In this document: one piece after another, positions 1 to 11,962 of the stretch
How the letters are laid out: every line of letters starts with the position of its first letter
Numbering within the stretch: position 1 is the first letter of the stretch
Assembly (NCBI GenBank): GCA_018524725.1
Contig: JAEUWP010000028.1
Coordinates: forward strand, 37,874-101,873
Reading direction: 5' to 3'
DNA: 64,000 nucleotides
From: Podaxis mareebaensis
Taxonomy: Eukaryota > Basidiomycota > Agaricomycetes > Agaricales > Agaricaceae
Notes under the pieces: generated by a model
The model's database searches: none
The model's input: the letters and a program-made list of their open reading frames with translations, nothing else
What the model was told of the DNA's origin: nothing
Translations under genes and position numbers: made by a program

Positions 1-427
1 CTTAACAGGACACATGTTTATTTCAGTGGCGTAGCTGGAAATCAACACTACATGTGATTCCGGGAAAGGACCATAGACTGCCGACTGTTCTACCGGTGGA
101 GGTCGAACATTGCTCAAATGTGTACATGGTGTTTACACGCTCAAATCTGTACGTAACTGTGGCTTCCCAGAAAGCCATGCTTCGCCCCCTGCAGTGGTAG
201 TGCCACATGGAAGATTAACATCAGTTAGCACTTAAATACTCAAGCTTCTCAGCTTCAAAGCATCAAGGCCACATGAGTTGATTGGCCCCTCATGGTTTCA
301 CATCTGAGGCCTTGACAACACCTCCCCTTCTCGTTGAATTAACCTTTCAGCGGCCCGTGTGACGGTATATAGTGCTAGACTGCTTCCAAATCTTCGATTT
401 CCCTCGTTCGTTCGCTGAGCTCTGCCC
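1..427. other. Left-edge intergenic DNA
   Basis: No convincing gene is visible. The short open frames here have no family motif and no splice partners. It probably contains the promoter of the DUF6533 gene that follows. Confidence 0.5.
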
Positions 428-1769
428 ATGGACGCTCATAACGCAAGGTGGCTTGGTTCGGGGATCGAGCTTTCCCGGATCGTTTGTCTCATCTCGGGAA
501 CAATATTGGTGAGTCTGGTGAAGCATATCATCTGTATGTCGAGCTAAGGCAGAAAAGATTTTTGATTATCTTTGCACCTTGCACCAAGAGGTATTTCACA
601 TCTTCTGTCGAACTGCCTTTGTCGTAATATAACGGCATCTTTAAAGGTCAACTTGATATGGAAACGAAGACTCGGGAATTTTGCCACCGTCTTATTCCTA
701 TTAAACCGCTATATACCATATATTTACGTGTTTTCTGTCCTCAAGGGTAAGTCGGCTCTTAGTTTATTTAGTACCGGGTCCTAATAAACACCAACTCAGA
801 ATACTGGATCACTGCACAATCCCAAGAGGTGAATCATATCCAATCGGTCGTATATTCTCACTCACCCGTTGCATTGCCTCTTACCTCAGGCCTGTAAAAA
901 TTGGGACATTATAAATGCCGGTGAGTCGCTAAATGTCGGACAATAGTGTGAAAAATGCTCCTTATCACAACGACCCACGTAGTCGTCGTCACCGTTGGTA
1001 TCACGACATGCGAGCGTGGGTTTCGCCATTGTTCAGATTGTTGGCCACCTTACCCAGCTGCAACGCACGGATTAGTGATTCTCGCCTTGCGAACTTGGGC
1101 TATTTGGCAGCTAAGTCGGTCGATCCTGCTCATCCTAGCAGTGGCTGCGTGTATCAAGGTTCCGTTGATACTCGTGTCCATATGTCAGATATACAAGAAC
1201 GTCCACTGTGAGTGTATTGAGGAGGCAAATGGAAGCAATAGGTTGACACAAATTTTTCAGACATTAATATTTCACCGACGGAAGTTGTCTGCATTAGTCC
1301 AATACTTGGACCTTGGTCATGGGAGACTTTGGTCTTTGCAGTGATCTTGGCCGTTGAGACCTGTAAGTGCTCTCTTAGAGCGGATGGACTACACGAACAA
1401 TTGCTGAGTAACGGAACCAGTAATTGCAGTGTTGACTCTGATAAAAGCCGTCGAAGGTAACGTCGTTTTCAGCTGGAGTAACTCAGAATTTTTCTTGACC
1501 AATCATTGCAGCTCGACAGTCCGCCTCAAGATGGTACTTCAAGATTCACTACATGGGCATGTCGCACTAATAAACAACACCACTATCTTCTGGTCTGACT
1601 ACTTGATAGGAATCATATACTACTTCTACAATCTCCGTAAGTGCATAACTTTATCTAAAGAAGTATAACGAGAGCCATAACAAACACAGTCATGAGTATC
1701 ATCAACGTGATTGGAACCGTCTATCTTCATGTACGGATGAATCCTGTACTAGGAGGCCGCACTCGCTGA
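428..1769 (+). CDS. DUF6533-type multi-pass membrane protein (divergent, possibly decaying)
   Basis: Function is unknown; DUF6533 proteins are predicted seven-helix-like membrane proteins of Agaricomycetes. The start MDAHNARW at 428 is followed by a hydrophobic stretch and a donor near 510. The family hallmark VNLIWKRR...LFLLNRYIPY lies at about 647-720, then VILALRTWAIW at about 1068-1110, then a late helix GIIYYFYNL that splices to LMSIINVIGTVYL near 1690-1730. The model stops at 1767-1769. The usual YDxxLT segment before the IW motif was not found. The usual C-terminal HSVLxCRxLLHxR block is also absent, although a damaged trace (HSVFCSVRK) is readable near 1790-1820. This gene may therefore be divergent or a pseudogene. 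The family call is firmer than the exon model. Confidence 0.5.
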
Positions 1770-2545
1770 CCAAAATGCTCCGTAGAACATGGGCATTCTG
1801 TCTTTTGCTCTGTGAGAAAGGATCATATCGATTATGGCGCTAATTGGCTGCTAAAACACGGTGTTTGCGGAACAGATTGCAAGGAGTCCTTCAATCCGTC
1901 CTTTGTAACCGCGTCATCTTCCTTGCTCGAGAACCGTCCGAATTGGTATTTGGGACCACTCAAACTGGCACCAGGTTCCTTGCGAGGCGTGAATTATAAA
2001 GCATGGGCCGAGAATGGGCCGAGCGTTGACCATCTCTTCTTTCCAAGCGATCCTTTACTATTTAACAGAATGCCGGGACTCCGACACGCAGGGCGAATTG
2101 ACGTGCTACATGTAATTGTATTGGATCGCGTTCATGAATAGCAGGCAGCTGGTCTGCATACACATATCTTCTGCTGGGATCTTTCAGCAGACAGTCAAAT
2201 ACTCGTTTGGGAGCAAGAACTTCAGTATGTCAACCCGGCTGATCAGTCCCACGGTGGGCTCACAGATTGCGGGTGTGCTGTGGGCCTAAAGAGTGGGAAT
2301 GACAACTTGAAGGACATAATCATTCCAATCCAAAGTGATATAGACATTCGGAGTCGAGTTAATCATCCACATGAGTTTGTCGATTGGCCTGTTTATCACG
2401 AGCCGTCAACACGTTCAGGCAATATCCAATGAACACTTCAAAAAACCTTCCGTGGCCTGGTCGATTTAGGTACACACAGGTATTTTCTCGGGGATACATT
2501 GTAAATCTCCATTGTTGGGTTGTCAGATCGAGAAACGACAATGTA
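1770..2545. other. Intergenic DNA without a recognised gene
   Basis: Open frames of up to about 109 codons occur but show no family motif. The left part may hold remains of the DUF6533 C-terminus. The right part is the 3' flank of the p31comet-like gene. Confidence 0.45.
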
Positions 2546-3915
2546 TCACCAGTCGGCAAATCCAACAAGTTTCCCATCCCAACTCCACCAAATCATTTCA
2601 TCGTCCTCATGAACCGGTGGTGTCTCAACTCGGTGTTCTGGTTCTCCCAGTCCATTCCTTGCCGTCACCCAGACACCTTCCACCCGCTTCTTCCTTGACG
2701 GACGATCGTCATTCGAAGACCATGACTCTTCGAGGAAATCTGCCAAAGCAGCTTCCATTTGTTTCGTAATATTTTGTCGAGGTATCCAGGCTGGGTGCAT
2801 GAATCGTCTTGGGGCACGTATCAGGATGTGTGTCTGCGACGGCGCTAAGACAATGAAAGGTATAAGAACTCGGGATGAGCAAGGGAAAGAATTATTCAGG
2901 CGTACACATTTCATTGGAGATCGCATGGCTCTCCGCGTCTGCAGACGCGAGGGTGCGCGATAATAGTCGATCTGCCATTTGCAGAAATCGCTGTTCTTCG
3001 GCATAGGATTGATGTGGTGAAGATGGCGGTGAATAATTATGATCCGCGTTTTCCTGGTTCGAATCATCCTCATCCGCATCGTCATCGCTGTCATCGTCCC
3101 CACTTTCTTCTTCTTCGTCCTCTTCTTCTTCGCCTTCTGCTTCCTCACTCTCTTCTCCCTCCTCTTCTTCTTCACTGCCACCCTCGGAATTTGAATCAAT
3201 TTCTTCGCCTGTGCCATCATCCTCACTATCTTCGGGGAGCTCCTCCCCACTACCCTCTTCTTCATTTTCGTCATCGCTCGTATCCTCATTGCGCTGGCCC
3301 CAAACGCGTGTGGCAAAGTTATCCACGCCGTAAATGACTTTTGACTTCGGGGTCCCCAAGCTCGGACCAACAAGGATCGCAAGATACGCGCGGCTAGTTG
3401 TCTGATTTTTGGCAGGCATACCCTTGGCGAGAGCGGTTGAAAGTGCAGAGAATGTCGTTACAAGATGAGACGTGAGTGTATCATATGAAGACAACAAATC
3501 GGTCTTCAATTTTGCGGCTTTCGTGTTGCTCTAGTGAAACCACGATAAGATTCTTGAAATACAGGAAGGGCAAATCTGCCACATGCGTACCTTTCCCCTT
3601 GTTATCCTTGCAAGCTGAATAATGGGACTGACAATCATTAGATAACAGAACTAAGATTTCATCTCAAGATGAAGAGACAGACAGAGGAATCTGATTCTTG
3701 AGAAATAGGACATGTCCGAGTAGGCTTGTCGCTAGTCTTGCAGCAATGGTATCCGTTAGGACATCAACATCCAGAACGACGACAGGTAGCCTCGACGATG
3801 TCTGAGAAGCGACTTGGATAGGGGCATAATTTTGAGTGGATCCCTTGCATGTCCCGGAGATTGGGGTCTGAGTGTTCTGAGATGGTGGAGGTTCAGAAAG
3901 GGATACAGGTGCCAT
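2546..3915 (-). CDS. p31comet / MAD2L1-binding protein-like spindle checkpoint silencing factor
   Basis: p31comet binds closed Mad2 and, with the AAA+ ATPase TRIP13/Pch2, disassembles the mitotic checkpoint complex. Exons are 3915-3683, 3627-3591, 3530-2906 and 2844-2546; they join in frame to 397 residues. The N-terminal half has LLGHVLFLKNQIPLPIIQLAR, matching in position and pattern the human LLKHIMYQRQQLPLPYEQL segment. A helical LKTDLLSSYDTLTSHL region and the strand block YLAILVGPSLGTP follow. The C-terminus ends with MIWWSWDGKLVGFAD, close to the human YIWFQAPVTFKGF end. A very acidic Asp/Glu-rich stretch of about 100 residues (about 3040-3290) is inserted mid-protein. The match is by recalled family pattern only; an unrelated HORMA-binding protein is the main alternative. 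Confidence 0.7.
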
Positions 3916-4398
3916 TTATATATGTCGGGTTTGAGAGCGAATCACCTCGGACGTGCGAGCCAGAACCGCGTCTCACGTGGATGTTCTCACAGAGTGGGCC
4001 TACCACTTCCAAGTCTTCAGGTCAAAGTCCCAAGGCTTTGGCGAAGGCCTGCCCCTTTCGCAAACCTATGAGGTTGTTTATATCTGTCGGAGTAGCGTGC
4101 TTATATCATAGGAATCCCAAGCTTTGAAATCGGTAAACAAAATGAGGCTGGCCGCTGACCGACAAGCGCGCTTCGTCCCCTGCGCTCGCAAAACATTCCG
4201 TGATGATAAACGATTCAAGAGTCCAGCGTCTACTTATCGACCTCGAAGCCACATCATGCCATTTATCTGGCTGGATGTCGTCCAGACACTGCTCCCCAAT
4301 CCACTTGAAGAGAACACCCTTGCTTCGAAAACATGAACTTTCTAATGAAGAACTGGTTGCGCTTCCTATACCTACATCTGTAAGTCTTTCCTGCATTC
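3916..4398. other. Intergenic DNA, p31comet-like gene promoter side
   Basis: No gene supported. A 104-codon minus-strand frame at 4106-4420 overlaps the end of the next gene but has no recognisable motif. Confidence 0.4.
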
Positions 4399-5445
4399 TT
4401 ATCTCCTCCCACCTAAACATACGTATGAGCTTGTAAGTATCAAAGAAAACTGAACAGAACCCTCACCAAAGATTGCCATTTCCTGCTGTTCCTTCAACTC
4501 GACCTTCCTCCAAACAGTTATCCCCGTCCTGATCTCCTCTTCCCATTCTGCCTGGAGATTTCCAGACCTCGAAGGTAGCACATGTATCTTCTGCGAGATG
4601 TCCAGGCTCGCTACCCACGACAGCGTTTCAACACGTTGCGACGGCGTCAATACATCCACCATCAAGATCAAAACACAAAAGATATCGCGTACAGGAGCTG
4701 CACGCAATGCCTGAACAAGCATTTGAAGATCTTGCGATGGAGACCCATCATAAGCGACGGCCAAATACGCGAGGCGGACAAAACGCTTAATATTTTTCAG
4801 GATGTTATATCCCGTGGAACAATCAAGTCGAAGATGGGTAACTTTCGACAGAAAAGGGGAGGGAAGCGTTGTGGTGATGGTATCCATGGGATACATGGAC
4901 CACTTGTGAGTACGTCCTCTCGCGACCCATAAATGAAGGTTCTTGTTGGAGGCAGGAGGCATCTCGGGTGATGGGGCGAGATCAAAGCTCGCGTTTTGCC
5001 CGAAGGGCGCTCTGATGAGCCATAGCAGGTTTTCTTCATGGACCGAGATATATTCCAGGTTTTCGCATGCGTTGAATATGTCGACCACGACGTTGGAGAT
5101 AGGTTTCACCCAGAGGCCGTAAACATAAAGACAGGCCGGAGGAACAGCGAGAGAGTCATAACGTCTCCTCGCGACGGCGTGGTAGAAGGAGGAGATTGAT
5201 GATTGTGTCTCGAGCACTACCGTGGAGTATAAATATGGAAGTGCCAGTCGCCGTGTCCAAGAGGACACTAGACACAATGCCAGACAAAACTGCCTGGATA
5301 CCGCACATCCGCGATGAAGTACGTGTTCAACAACTTCTGGAGGTAGAGACTGGGAAAGCATTAGAGAACTTGCACAAAATCGGTGTAAGGAGCGCAAGGT
5401 GCATGGTACTCTCGACGGCAAGTCTTCGAAATTTACGTAATTCAC
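4399..5445 (-). CDS. F-box-like Agaricomycete protein, uncharacterised
   Basis: An open frame of 348 codons. The likelier start is the Met at 5361 (MLSQSLPPEVVEHVL), giving about 319 residues, because SLPPEVVEHVLHRG...LALCLVSSWTRRLALPYLY reads like a short fungal F-box (LPxEVxxxIL...CxLVSRxWxxxAxPxLY). The rest is a leucine-rich repeat-like region with short hydrophobic strands (YVYGLWVKPIS, LEYISVHEENL, VTHLRLDCSTG, LAYLAVAYDG), as in many basidiomycete F-box proteins. If so it would present substrates to an SCF ubiquitin ligase. A small intron near the 3' end could change the last few residues. The substrate is unknown. Confidence 0.6.
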   Translation of the reverse strand: MNYVNFEDLPSRVPCTLRSLHRFCASSLMLSQSLPPEVVEHVLHRGCAVSRQFCLALCLVSSWTRRLALPYLYSTVVLETQSSISSFYHAVARRRYDSLAVPPACLYVYGLWVKPISNVVVDIFNACENLEYISVHEENLLWLIRAPFGQNASFDLAPSPEMPPASNKNLHLWVARGRTHKWSMYPMDTITTTLPSPFLSKVTHLRLDCSTGYNILKNIKRFVRLAYLAVAYDGSPSQDLQMLVQALRAAPVRDIFCVLILMVDVLTPSQRVETLSWVASLDISQKIHVLPSRSGNLQAEWEEEIRTGITVWRKVELKEQQEMAIFGEGSVQFSLILTSSYVCLGGRR

Positions 5446-5615
5446 GCGGTGATTTCAAGCCGATACTGTATAGACTAGCATATAGGCATTTGGGGGTTCT
5501 TTTCAGATCACCAAGATGTAGGCTAGAAAGCAAATAACTCCATTAATATTAGATAGAATGTACGAAACAAGAACAACCCGAGCATTAGATGTAATGTCTA
5601 ACAAAATCAATGGAT

Positions 5616-8600
5616 TCAGGTTTTCTTTTTCGTTGTTTTTGTTTTTGTGGTAGTCGCAGCTTTCTTCTTCTTTGGAGCTTGTATGAGCTTGTCCCCAGAT
5701 AGATCATCCGAAGTGTCCTTCTCCTTGACTTCTTCCTCTTCCTCATCCTCAATATCATCGATCTAAGCGGTGTTAATTGGATCCCTGAATACAGATACCT
5801 GCGTAGATAGCACTTACAAAGGCTTCCTCGAGATCGGGGGCGGGTCCTCCAGAAAGCTTCTTCGGCACCTTACCGAGGTCTTGTGCCTTATGGAAAGGTA
5901 TTGGATGCTCCGACGAATTATACCTGAAGGAATTCGATCAGTGAAAATCCGGGATGGAGGTCCAAGACCAAACCCACTTTCTTGTAAACGACGTCTTCGT
6001 GGCAGCCGTTATCTTCACATCCTTATAATCCCCAACCCCCAGTTCAACAATCGTATCCCAGTCTTCCTTTGACAGGTAATATTCGTCCATTCGCTCAATC
6101 ACTTCATCCACAGCGCTCTTTCAATGATTATGAGCGGTGTCTAGAAGCACGGGAGGTTAATCAGACTTACGGCGCCAATGTCCATCAAAGGTTTCACGAT
6201 GTGCGGGAACAATGAGGGGATATACGACTGGCGAATTTCCGCCTTGTCACCAGAAACTTTCAGCCTCATCCGTACTTGTACATCGACAAGCTGACGCGCC
6301 AACTTGTTCTGCTTAGAGTTTTGCCCAAGCCACCTGCATCATGGAATCAGCTTTATGGGCGATGATATCAAACAACTGATACCCCTTACTGAGGGAATGT
6401 CATGGAGTTCGGGCCACCGTAGTGCGCCCCGGCGCCATATAGGCATGATGCGGGCTTCACGGTGGAACAAACGGCATGAAGTGGCATGAGGCTCCAGTGC
6501 TGTTCGGGCCTTCGCCACAATTAATAACCCACATACAGAACAGGAAGGACCCCAAGACCTACCCGTGAATGAGACTATCGATCAAGTCGGCGTCGGATAT
6601 TGATGATGCAGCTTGCTCCATCAGTTCAAGGTGTTTCAGCTCCTTTTCGGGTCCGTCCATATTTCGGACCCTTGCTGGTTGGGTCTTAAGATAGTTTTCC
6701 TATGATATATGCTCCATAAGAACAATCTACGAGTTCAATATCACAACCAAATACCTGGATGAACAAGGGAACGAAAGAGTGATCTTGAAAGTACAGCTCT
6801 ATCTTGTCACTGAGTGTCTCCCTTGCGGTAGAGGAGAACAAGTAAGGCCCGAGTATCTTTGACGTGATATCAAATGGGGTCATAATTGCGTATTTCTCGT
6901 TCATCTTCACGCTATTCACATACTTAATGAGTACATTGAACAGAACCACGTGTTAATCAGAATACTTACAGTGCCTTGCTCTCGTCGAAGTCCATGGTGT
7001 TACTAGATAGCTTCCATGTCGAGAGCATATTAAGCACCTGCCGGATATCGGATTGAGCTCCAGTAATGAGCTGATCAATCACGTTTGCCGGAATATTCAT
7101 CTTTTCTCTGAGAAGAACCATTCAAGGGATCATATTTCGTTTAAGTAACGGAGTATGAGTTTCTCACTTGTAAACAATGGATAAGATTCGTGAACGGATC
7201 ATTTGTGCCTGTGGCCTTAAAGAAAGGGCGTCAGCACTTGAATTTCGCAGGCACCGTTGCTTACTTCTGGAAGTTCAAGCTATATGTAGTTGACATGAGA
7301 GGCTTGAGTTTTTGCGCTCCGCGGTCGTTGGCAATACAGATGATAGGTATCTATCGTTTATTTCATCAACGAACGACATGTAAGGTTAGCAACGCTGGAA
7401 GCTGACCTTGGTTTTCTTGATTAAAGCGTTCAGGGCTCCGACCCCACCTCGATCACCCGCCGACATTCCATCGACCTCGTCCATGATCAGGCACGCCCTA
7501 TCGGTAACGGTCACACCGACGGAATTGGTTGACTAGAGGACCAGTCAGCACACCCCAGTTGACAAGTAGCAAAGAAACTAACCCCTGCACCCTTAATGAA
7601 ACCGTCAAGGGACGTATTATTGATATTCATCCCGTTCTAAAGACCCCGGTGAATCTCAAGGGCATTGACATATTACACCGACGAACCTCAACGAGTTTCT
7701 TGCTTCGCGTATCACTAGCATTTAGTTCAATAGGAGTAAACCCAGCCAATTTGGCACACAGATGGGCACTGGTGGTTTTACCAATCCCAGGTGATCCGGT
7801 AATCAATACACCTCGGAACATATTCATACCAGTCTTACCAGGCTTCTTGAAGCCCGCCTTCAGACTATCCGGCCTACAAAGAGACATGCTGAGCATGGAA
7901 TCAACACCGGGGCTGTGAACGTACCAATCCTTTAACCATTGAAGAAGTTTCTCCACTTGACCTTTATTACCACAAATTTCTTTAAGAGATTGTGGGGCGT
8001 AACGTGTGGTCCACAACTGCGTCGACGGGCCCACCACGACCTGAGTCGAGGCCTTCTCACGCTTCTCCATCTCCTTTGCCGTCTTCCGAATCTCCTCTCG
8101 CTCTTTCTCCAGCTTCTTCTTGGTCTTCTCGTCAAGGCCACCCTCGTCTGGACCTTTCCTCGTCGCGATCAGATTCAGGAATTGGTCTTCACTGAGAGTC
8201 CTGAGGCCGTGTTTCGCGATGGAAGCGAGTTTGCCAGGGCCAGGGTTATCTCCTAGGACAACATAACTAGTCTTGCTAGACGGCTGGAGGACGACACGCC
8301 TAAAGGTAATGAACACAAAGTAGTAGCGGGTGAAGTTAAGTGAACGCACCCTCCGAATCGTTTCGCCAAGTCAATCGCTTCCTCCCGCGAAAAACTGCTA
8401 AGTTCACCAGTGAAAACGAATGAAAGCCCCAGCAGGCAGTTGGGGGCACCATTAGGAATCTCCTTGGAGCCCGGCGCTGAAGGTCCTGCAAGTTTCGCAG
8501 CCTTCATTGCAACCCAGCTACAATCACATAAGAACCAAAGTACGACTATGGAGTGAGAACGCACTTAGACTTAGCAGCAGCTTTCGGTTGTTCTGCGTGC

Positions 8601-9366
8601 TCCTTCTTGGGGGGCTCAGAAGGCGCAGCTTTCGGCCTCCTCGCAGGTACCGGTTTGCGTCTTGGCTTAGTTTTCGTGTTGTCTTCGTCGTCTACAATGA
8701 AATCATCATCGACATCATCATCATCCGAGCTAGGGTCCTCCATCTCATAGTCCTCGTCCTTCTTCCGCGCTTTCGTCGTTCTCGCAGGTTTAGATTTCGT
8801 GGAGGAAATGGCAGCCTTCTTCTTAGGCGGAGAATTTTCACCGTCCCCATCATCGTCAAGATAAGATTTGCGTTTCCGCGGTGGCCGCTTCGGTGCTTCA
8901 TCTTCGCTATCGTCTAAGGCCATGGAGATCCGAGTCCTTGACTTCGTGGGCGCAATAGGTTCGTCATCGCTATCTATTACGACTGGCTTTCCCTTGGGCT
9001 GTAATCTAAGAATCGTTAATAGTAGGGTTATATCTAAACAAAGAAACTCACGTTTTTGGCTTCGCCGATGTCCTTGCAAGAATTGAGCGTGGCATCCCTA
9101 AACTAATTGAAGCTCTCACCCTTCCTCAGTCTCTGCAAGTCATATTAGCATGGATTCCATACCAGTCTTAAGGGGAGACTCACTGGTCTCCGGGGGTTTC
9201 TTCGGTTGAGATCCCTTCGCGATTTGAGTACCATAAAACTATGAAACATGAGTCACCCATACCGCAGCACTGTTACTTCCGCTAGACTTCTGGCTCGCAC
9301 TCCCACCGAAGAACATCCTTATATCCTTTCCCCCGCTTTTTGCACTTTTGTCAGTTTTTGGCGCCA
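5616..9366 (-). CDS. RFC1: Replication factor C subunit 1 (large subunit of the clamp loader)
   Basis: RFC1 is the large subunit of the RFC pentamer, which opens PCNA and loads it on primer-template junctions with ATP. The start at 9366 is set by the N-terminus MAPKTDKSAKSGG followed by KDIRMFFG, the PCNA-binding-like motif typical of RFC1. A long basic/acidic nuclear region (about 8546-9079) follows, then a BRCT domain (LGLSFVFTGELSSFSREEA, about 8190-8470). The AAA+ module starts WTTRYAPQSLKEICGN and has Walker A GSPGIGKTT (about 7770-7800), Walker B LIMDEVDGMSAGDRGG (about 7445-7500) and IICIANDRG. The RFC1 C-terminal domain includes NEKYAIMTPFDI and YFQDHSFVPLFIQ. The end is a Lys-rich tail with stop at 5616. 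At least ten short introns interrupt it; internal borders were not all resolved. Expected size is about 900-950 residues. Confidence 0.93.
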
Positions 9367-9659
9367 TAGTCGCAGGTTAGACGTTGAGCGCAGTTGGCAA
9401 CGGCTGAGTTGTTAATGAGAGTCTACGCGTGGGCTTGCACGCCCAGGTGTCATGACGTTACATGTGACTGAGCGCGACCATGTCATCGTCACGCGGTTAA
9501 ACAATCAATTATCAGAGATTTCATTGTACAGGCTAAGCGTTAATGTTCGATGATAATGGCTTCAACATCCCGACCACAGTAAACTACCATAATTACCAAG
9601 AACAAAGTGTCGGCTACGTGGCACACATAGGCGACAATTGCCTACCGATTCCTCCAGGA

Positions 9660-11358
9660 TCACGACAAACTCGGAAGCACAGGATGTTTAGGCAGGAAAT
9701 CCCGACTCGGGGGAAGCACTGAATCATCCCCGTCAAGCCGTATGGTGGTCTCCGTGTGGATAGCGACACCAGTGCTCGGAGTATTGATATGCTTGAGTTG
9801 ACGGGATGGATTGCTCCAATAATGGCGCCTGTCGAGCGAAAAGCTCCCATTGTTGCTAGCACTCATTTCATCGTTTCCTCCGTTACTCCCACCTCGGCGG
9901 CGATTATTTAACATAGTAATAAATGAATTGCTGTACCTGCGAAAAACATAAGGACTCGAATTTGACATTTGTTTCTTTATTTTACTTACAATTTGCCTAA
10001 AACATAGCCCCTGGCGAGGTCCTTAGCATAGCCTCAACCTGGACAGGGCAGACTTACGGGCACAGGAAGTAACTTGTTTTCTGTGGGAAAAAGTAAGGAC
10101 AAACTCCATCCTATCGTCAAATTAGGACATACTGGAGGTGCAATGGGTTCAATGACCGTAGTGAGCAGGACAGCTATGGCGACCATAGCTTCGCTCCTGT
10201 TAACCGCAGGGCTGAAATTGAAGGAAGGTGGCGGACTCACCACTGGCTACGTTTGTCTCAATGATCAGCCTAATTAACCGCGTCATTACCGTGGGTCGCT
10301 TCTTTTTGGAGTTGAAAGACTTGGACGAGAGGAGCTGCGTTTCAAGGTCAGCATTTATTCACTCGAGATGATACTGGAAGCCGAATGATGCGCACGAGGT
10401 AGGTCATCAAGGAGGCAATCAAGGTATCTGCTATCGCGCTACAAACCGACCATAGCTATAAGCATTGAGGTCAGTTGTCTCCCTCACTATCCACAGAAGC
10501 GCTCACGATCATGAACACGTTGTATTTGGGATCCCACTTCTCAATCGTACCAATTTTCTGATTCTGAACGCGTTCTGTCAGAGGAGGCTCTGGGGATAAG
10601 CAGCTTCCCACGTACGACGATACCAATGCCAAAGCCTCCCACAGCTTGACCAAAAGCAGCCTGCCATCAAGCGGACCGCATCAACTTTCCCCGCCACAGA
10701 CGCAAGATGAGAACCTATCACTTCAGACTTACTAGGGCTATGATTGATGTTGGTACCATCCATTTGCTCAGATGATATATCCTCCAACAATACACCCCTT
10801 GCGAAATAAGTGCAATAATGGAACATATAATAGGCGAATCAAAGTTGGCCAGGTAGTATTCGCCGAGCTTCCTAAGGTCTCCATAACCATAGACAAACCA
10901 GTGGAATCCGTCTGCGACGGTCATAGCAGTCTGGGCAGTCTCCAGTACGAATTGAAGGTGTACTTGAGTGCCCGTCAGTATCCAACAAGGGATATAAAAG
11001 GTGCTGATTCCGCGACCCACCGAGATTTTTTAGCCACGTCAAGTCACTACGGAAATCAGAACAATAGTTATCTTGAGGCACATCGATCAGTTAAGATCCT
11101 TCGACCACGAGGAGCAGGGTTTCCTTGATCATACAGTACTGCAATGTCAAGATTCCGAAAAGATAACCATTGAGAAATATCCCAAGAAACTAGCGTCGAG
11201 TGAACATCCTTGCTGACCGGGGAACGCGAAGGATAAACTCACCGGAGGTCCCGTGCTTCACAATACACCTCTATCCTCAGTCCCCGAAGCATTTCACATG
11301 ATATTTGCACTCACATTTCGCCAAGGTTGGGAGGCAGCTGGGGTAGTGGATCGGCCAT
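9660..11358 (-). CDS. DUF6534 multi-pass membrane protein (tandem copy 1)
   Basis: The function of DUF6534 proteins is not established; they are predicted seven-helix membrane proteins common in Agaricomycetes. The start at 11358 gives MADPLPQLPPNLGEM, then after an intron GIFLNGYLFGILTLQYC. Next comes an exon with ADGFHWFVYGYGDL and IALISQGVYCWRIYHLS, then a small exon QNQKIGTIEKWDPKYNVF. The family core LWSVCSAIADTLIASLMTYL (about 10390-10450) and LLSSKSFNSKKKRPT...LIRLIIETN follow. The C-terminus has GYVLGKLxSNSFITMLNNRR and a polar tail ending at 9660. Exon order and wording parallel the neighbouring copy at 11.96-13.6 kb, so the two are tandem paralogues on the same strand. Expected size is about 340-370 residues. 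Confidence 0.75.
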
Positions 11359-11962
11359 TGGGAGTGGGAGGAGGGTAGTGGTGCCTCCGATCTTTAATCT
11401 ACGTACTTATAATGATTTACGGAACCATTCCCCCCCCAACCTCCCTCCGTGGTACCAATCGTGACGACTGGGACTATTCCTCCAAATATACTCGAACTGA
11501 GCTCCCACCTTCAGATAATGCCGTGAAACGAGCGAAAATGTCTATTTTTGGCATACACATGTCTGCCCGTTTTCCATAAAACGACACACCACCGCGGACG
11601 CGACACGTTATGGGGAAAGATGGACAGATGGTGGCATAAAGCACTGAACCCTTGAACAGACGCTCTCTTAGCACGCAGGCGTGACGATGCTGGATGCTGA
11701 TGAACAGTTAATAATCAGCGGACTGATCGTAAACTTCGACGAGGCAGTAGACCAGGTAAGGTGCATGTGCGGTATCATATTACGACACCCTAATATACAA
11801 GATTGTTTCACCTCTGCATACCTAAATAGTAGTGACAGAGGTCCGCCCGTGCCTTGATGTAAACATCCTCGATCCCTACTCGAGCTCTTTATGAGCTCCA
11901 ACGGGCACTTCGACCTCACACCTAGAGATAGTCAGAAAGACATTATAGCATTGACCAAGAAA
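11359..11962. other. Intergenic DNA between the two DUF6534 copies
   Basis: No gene supported. Short minus-strand frames at 11474-11674 and 11668-11919 have no family motif. It should hold the promoter of copy 1 and the 3' end of copy 2. Confidence 0.45.

Noticed and set aside
3014..3337. Plus-strand His/Leu/Pro-rich frame of 107 codons
   Set aside because: It is the antisense of the Asp/Glu-rich tract of the p31comet-like gene; its composition follows from GAG/GAC codons read backwards.
8507..9086. Several overlapping Arg/Phe-rich or Ser-rich frames on both strands
   Set aside because: Shadows of the charged nuclear region of RFC1; no motif or splice partner.
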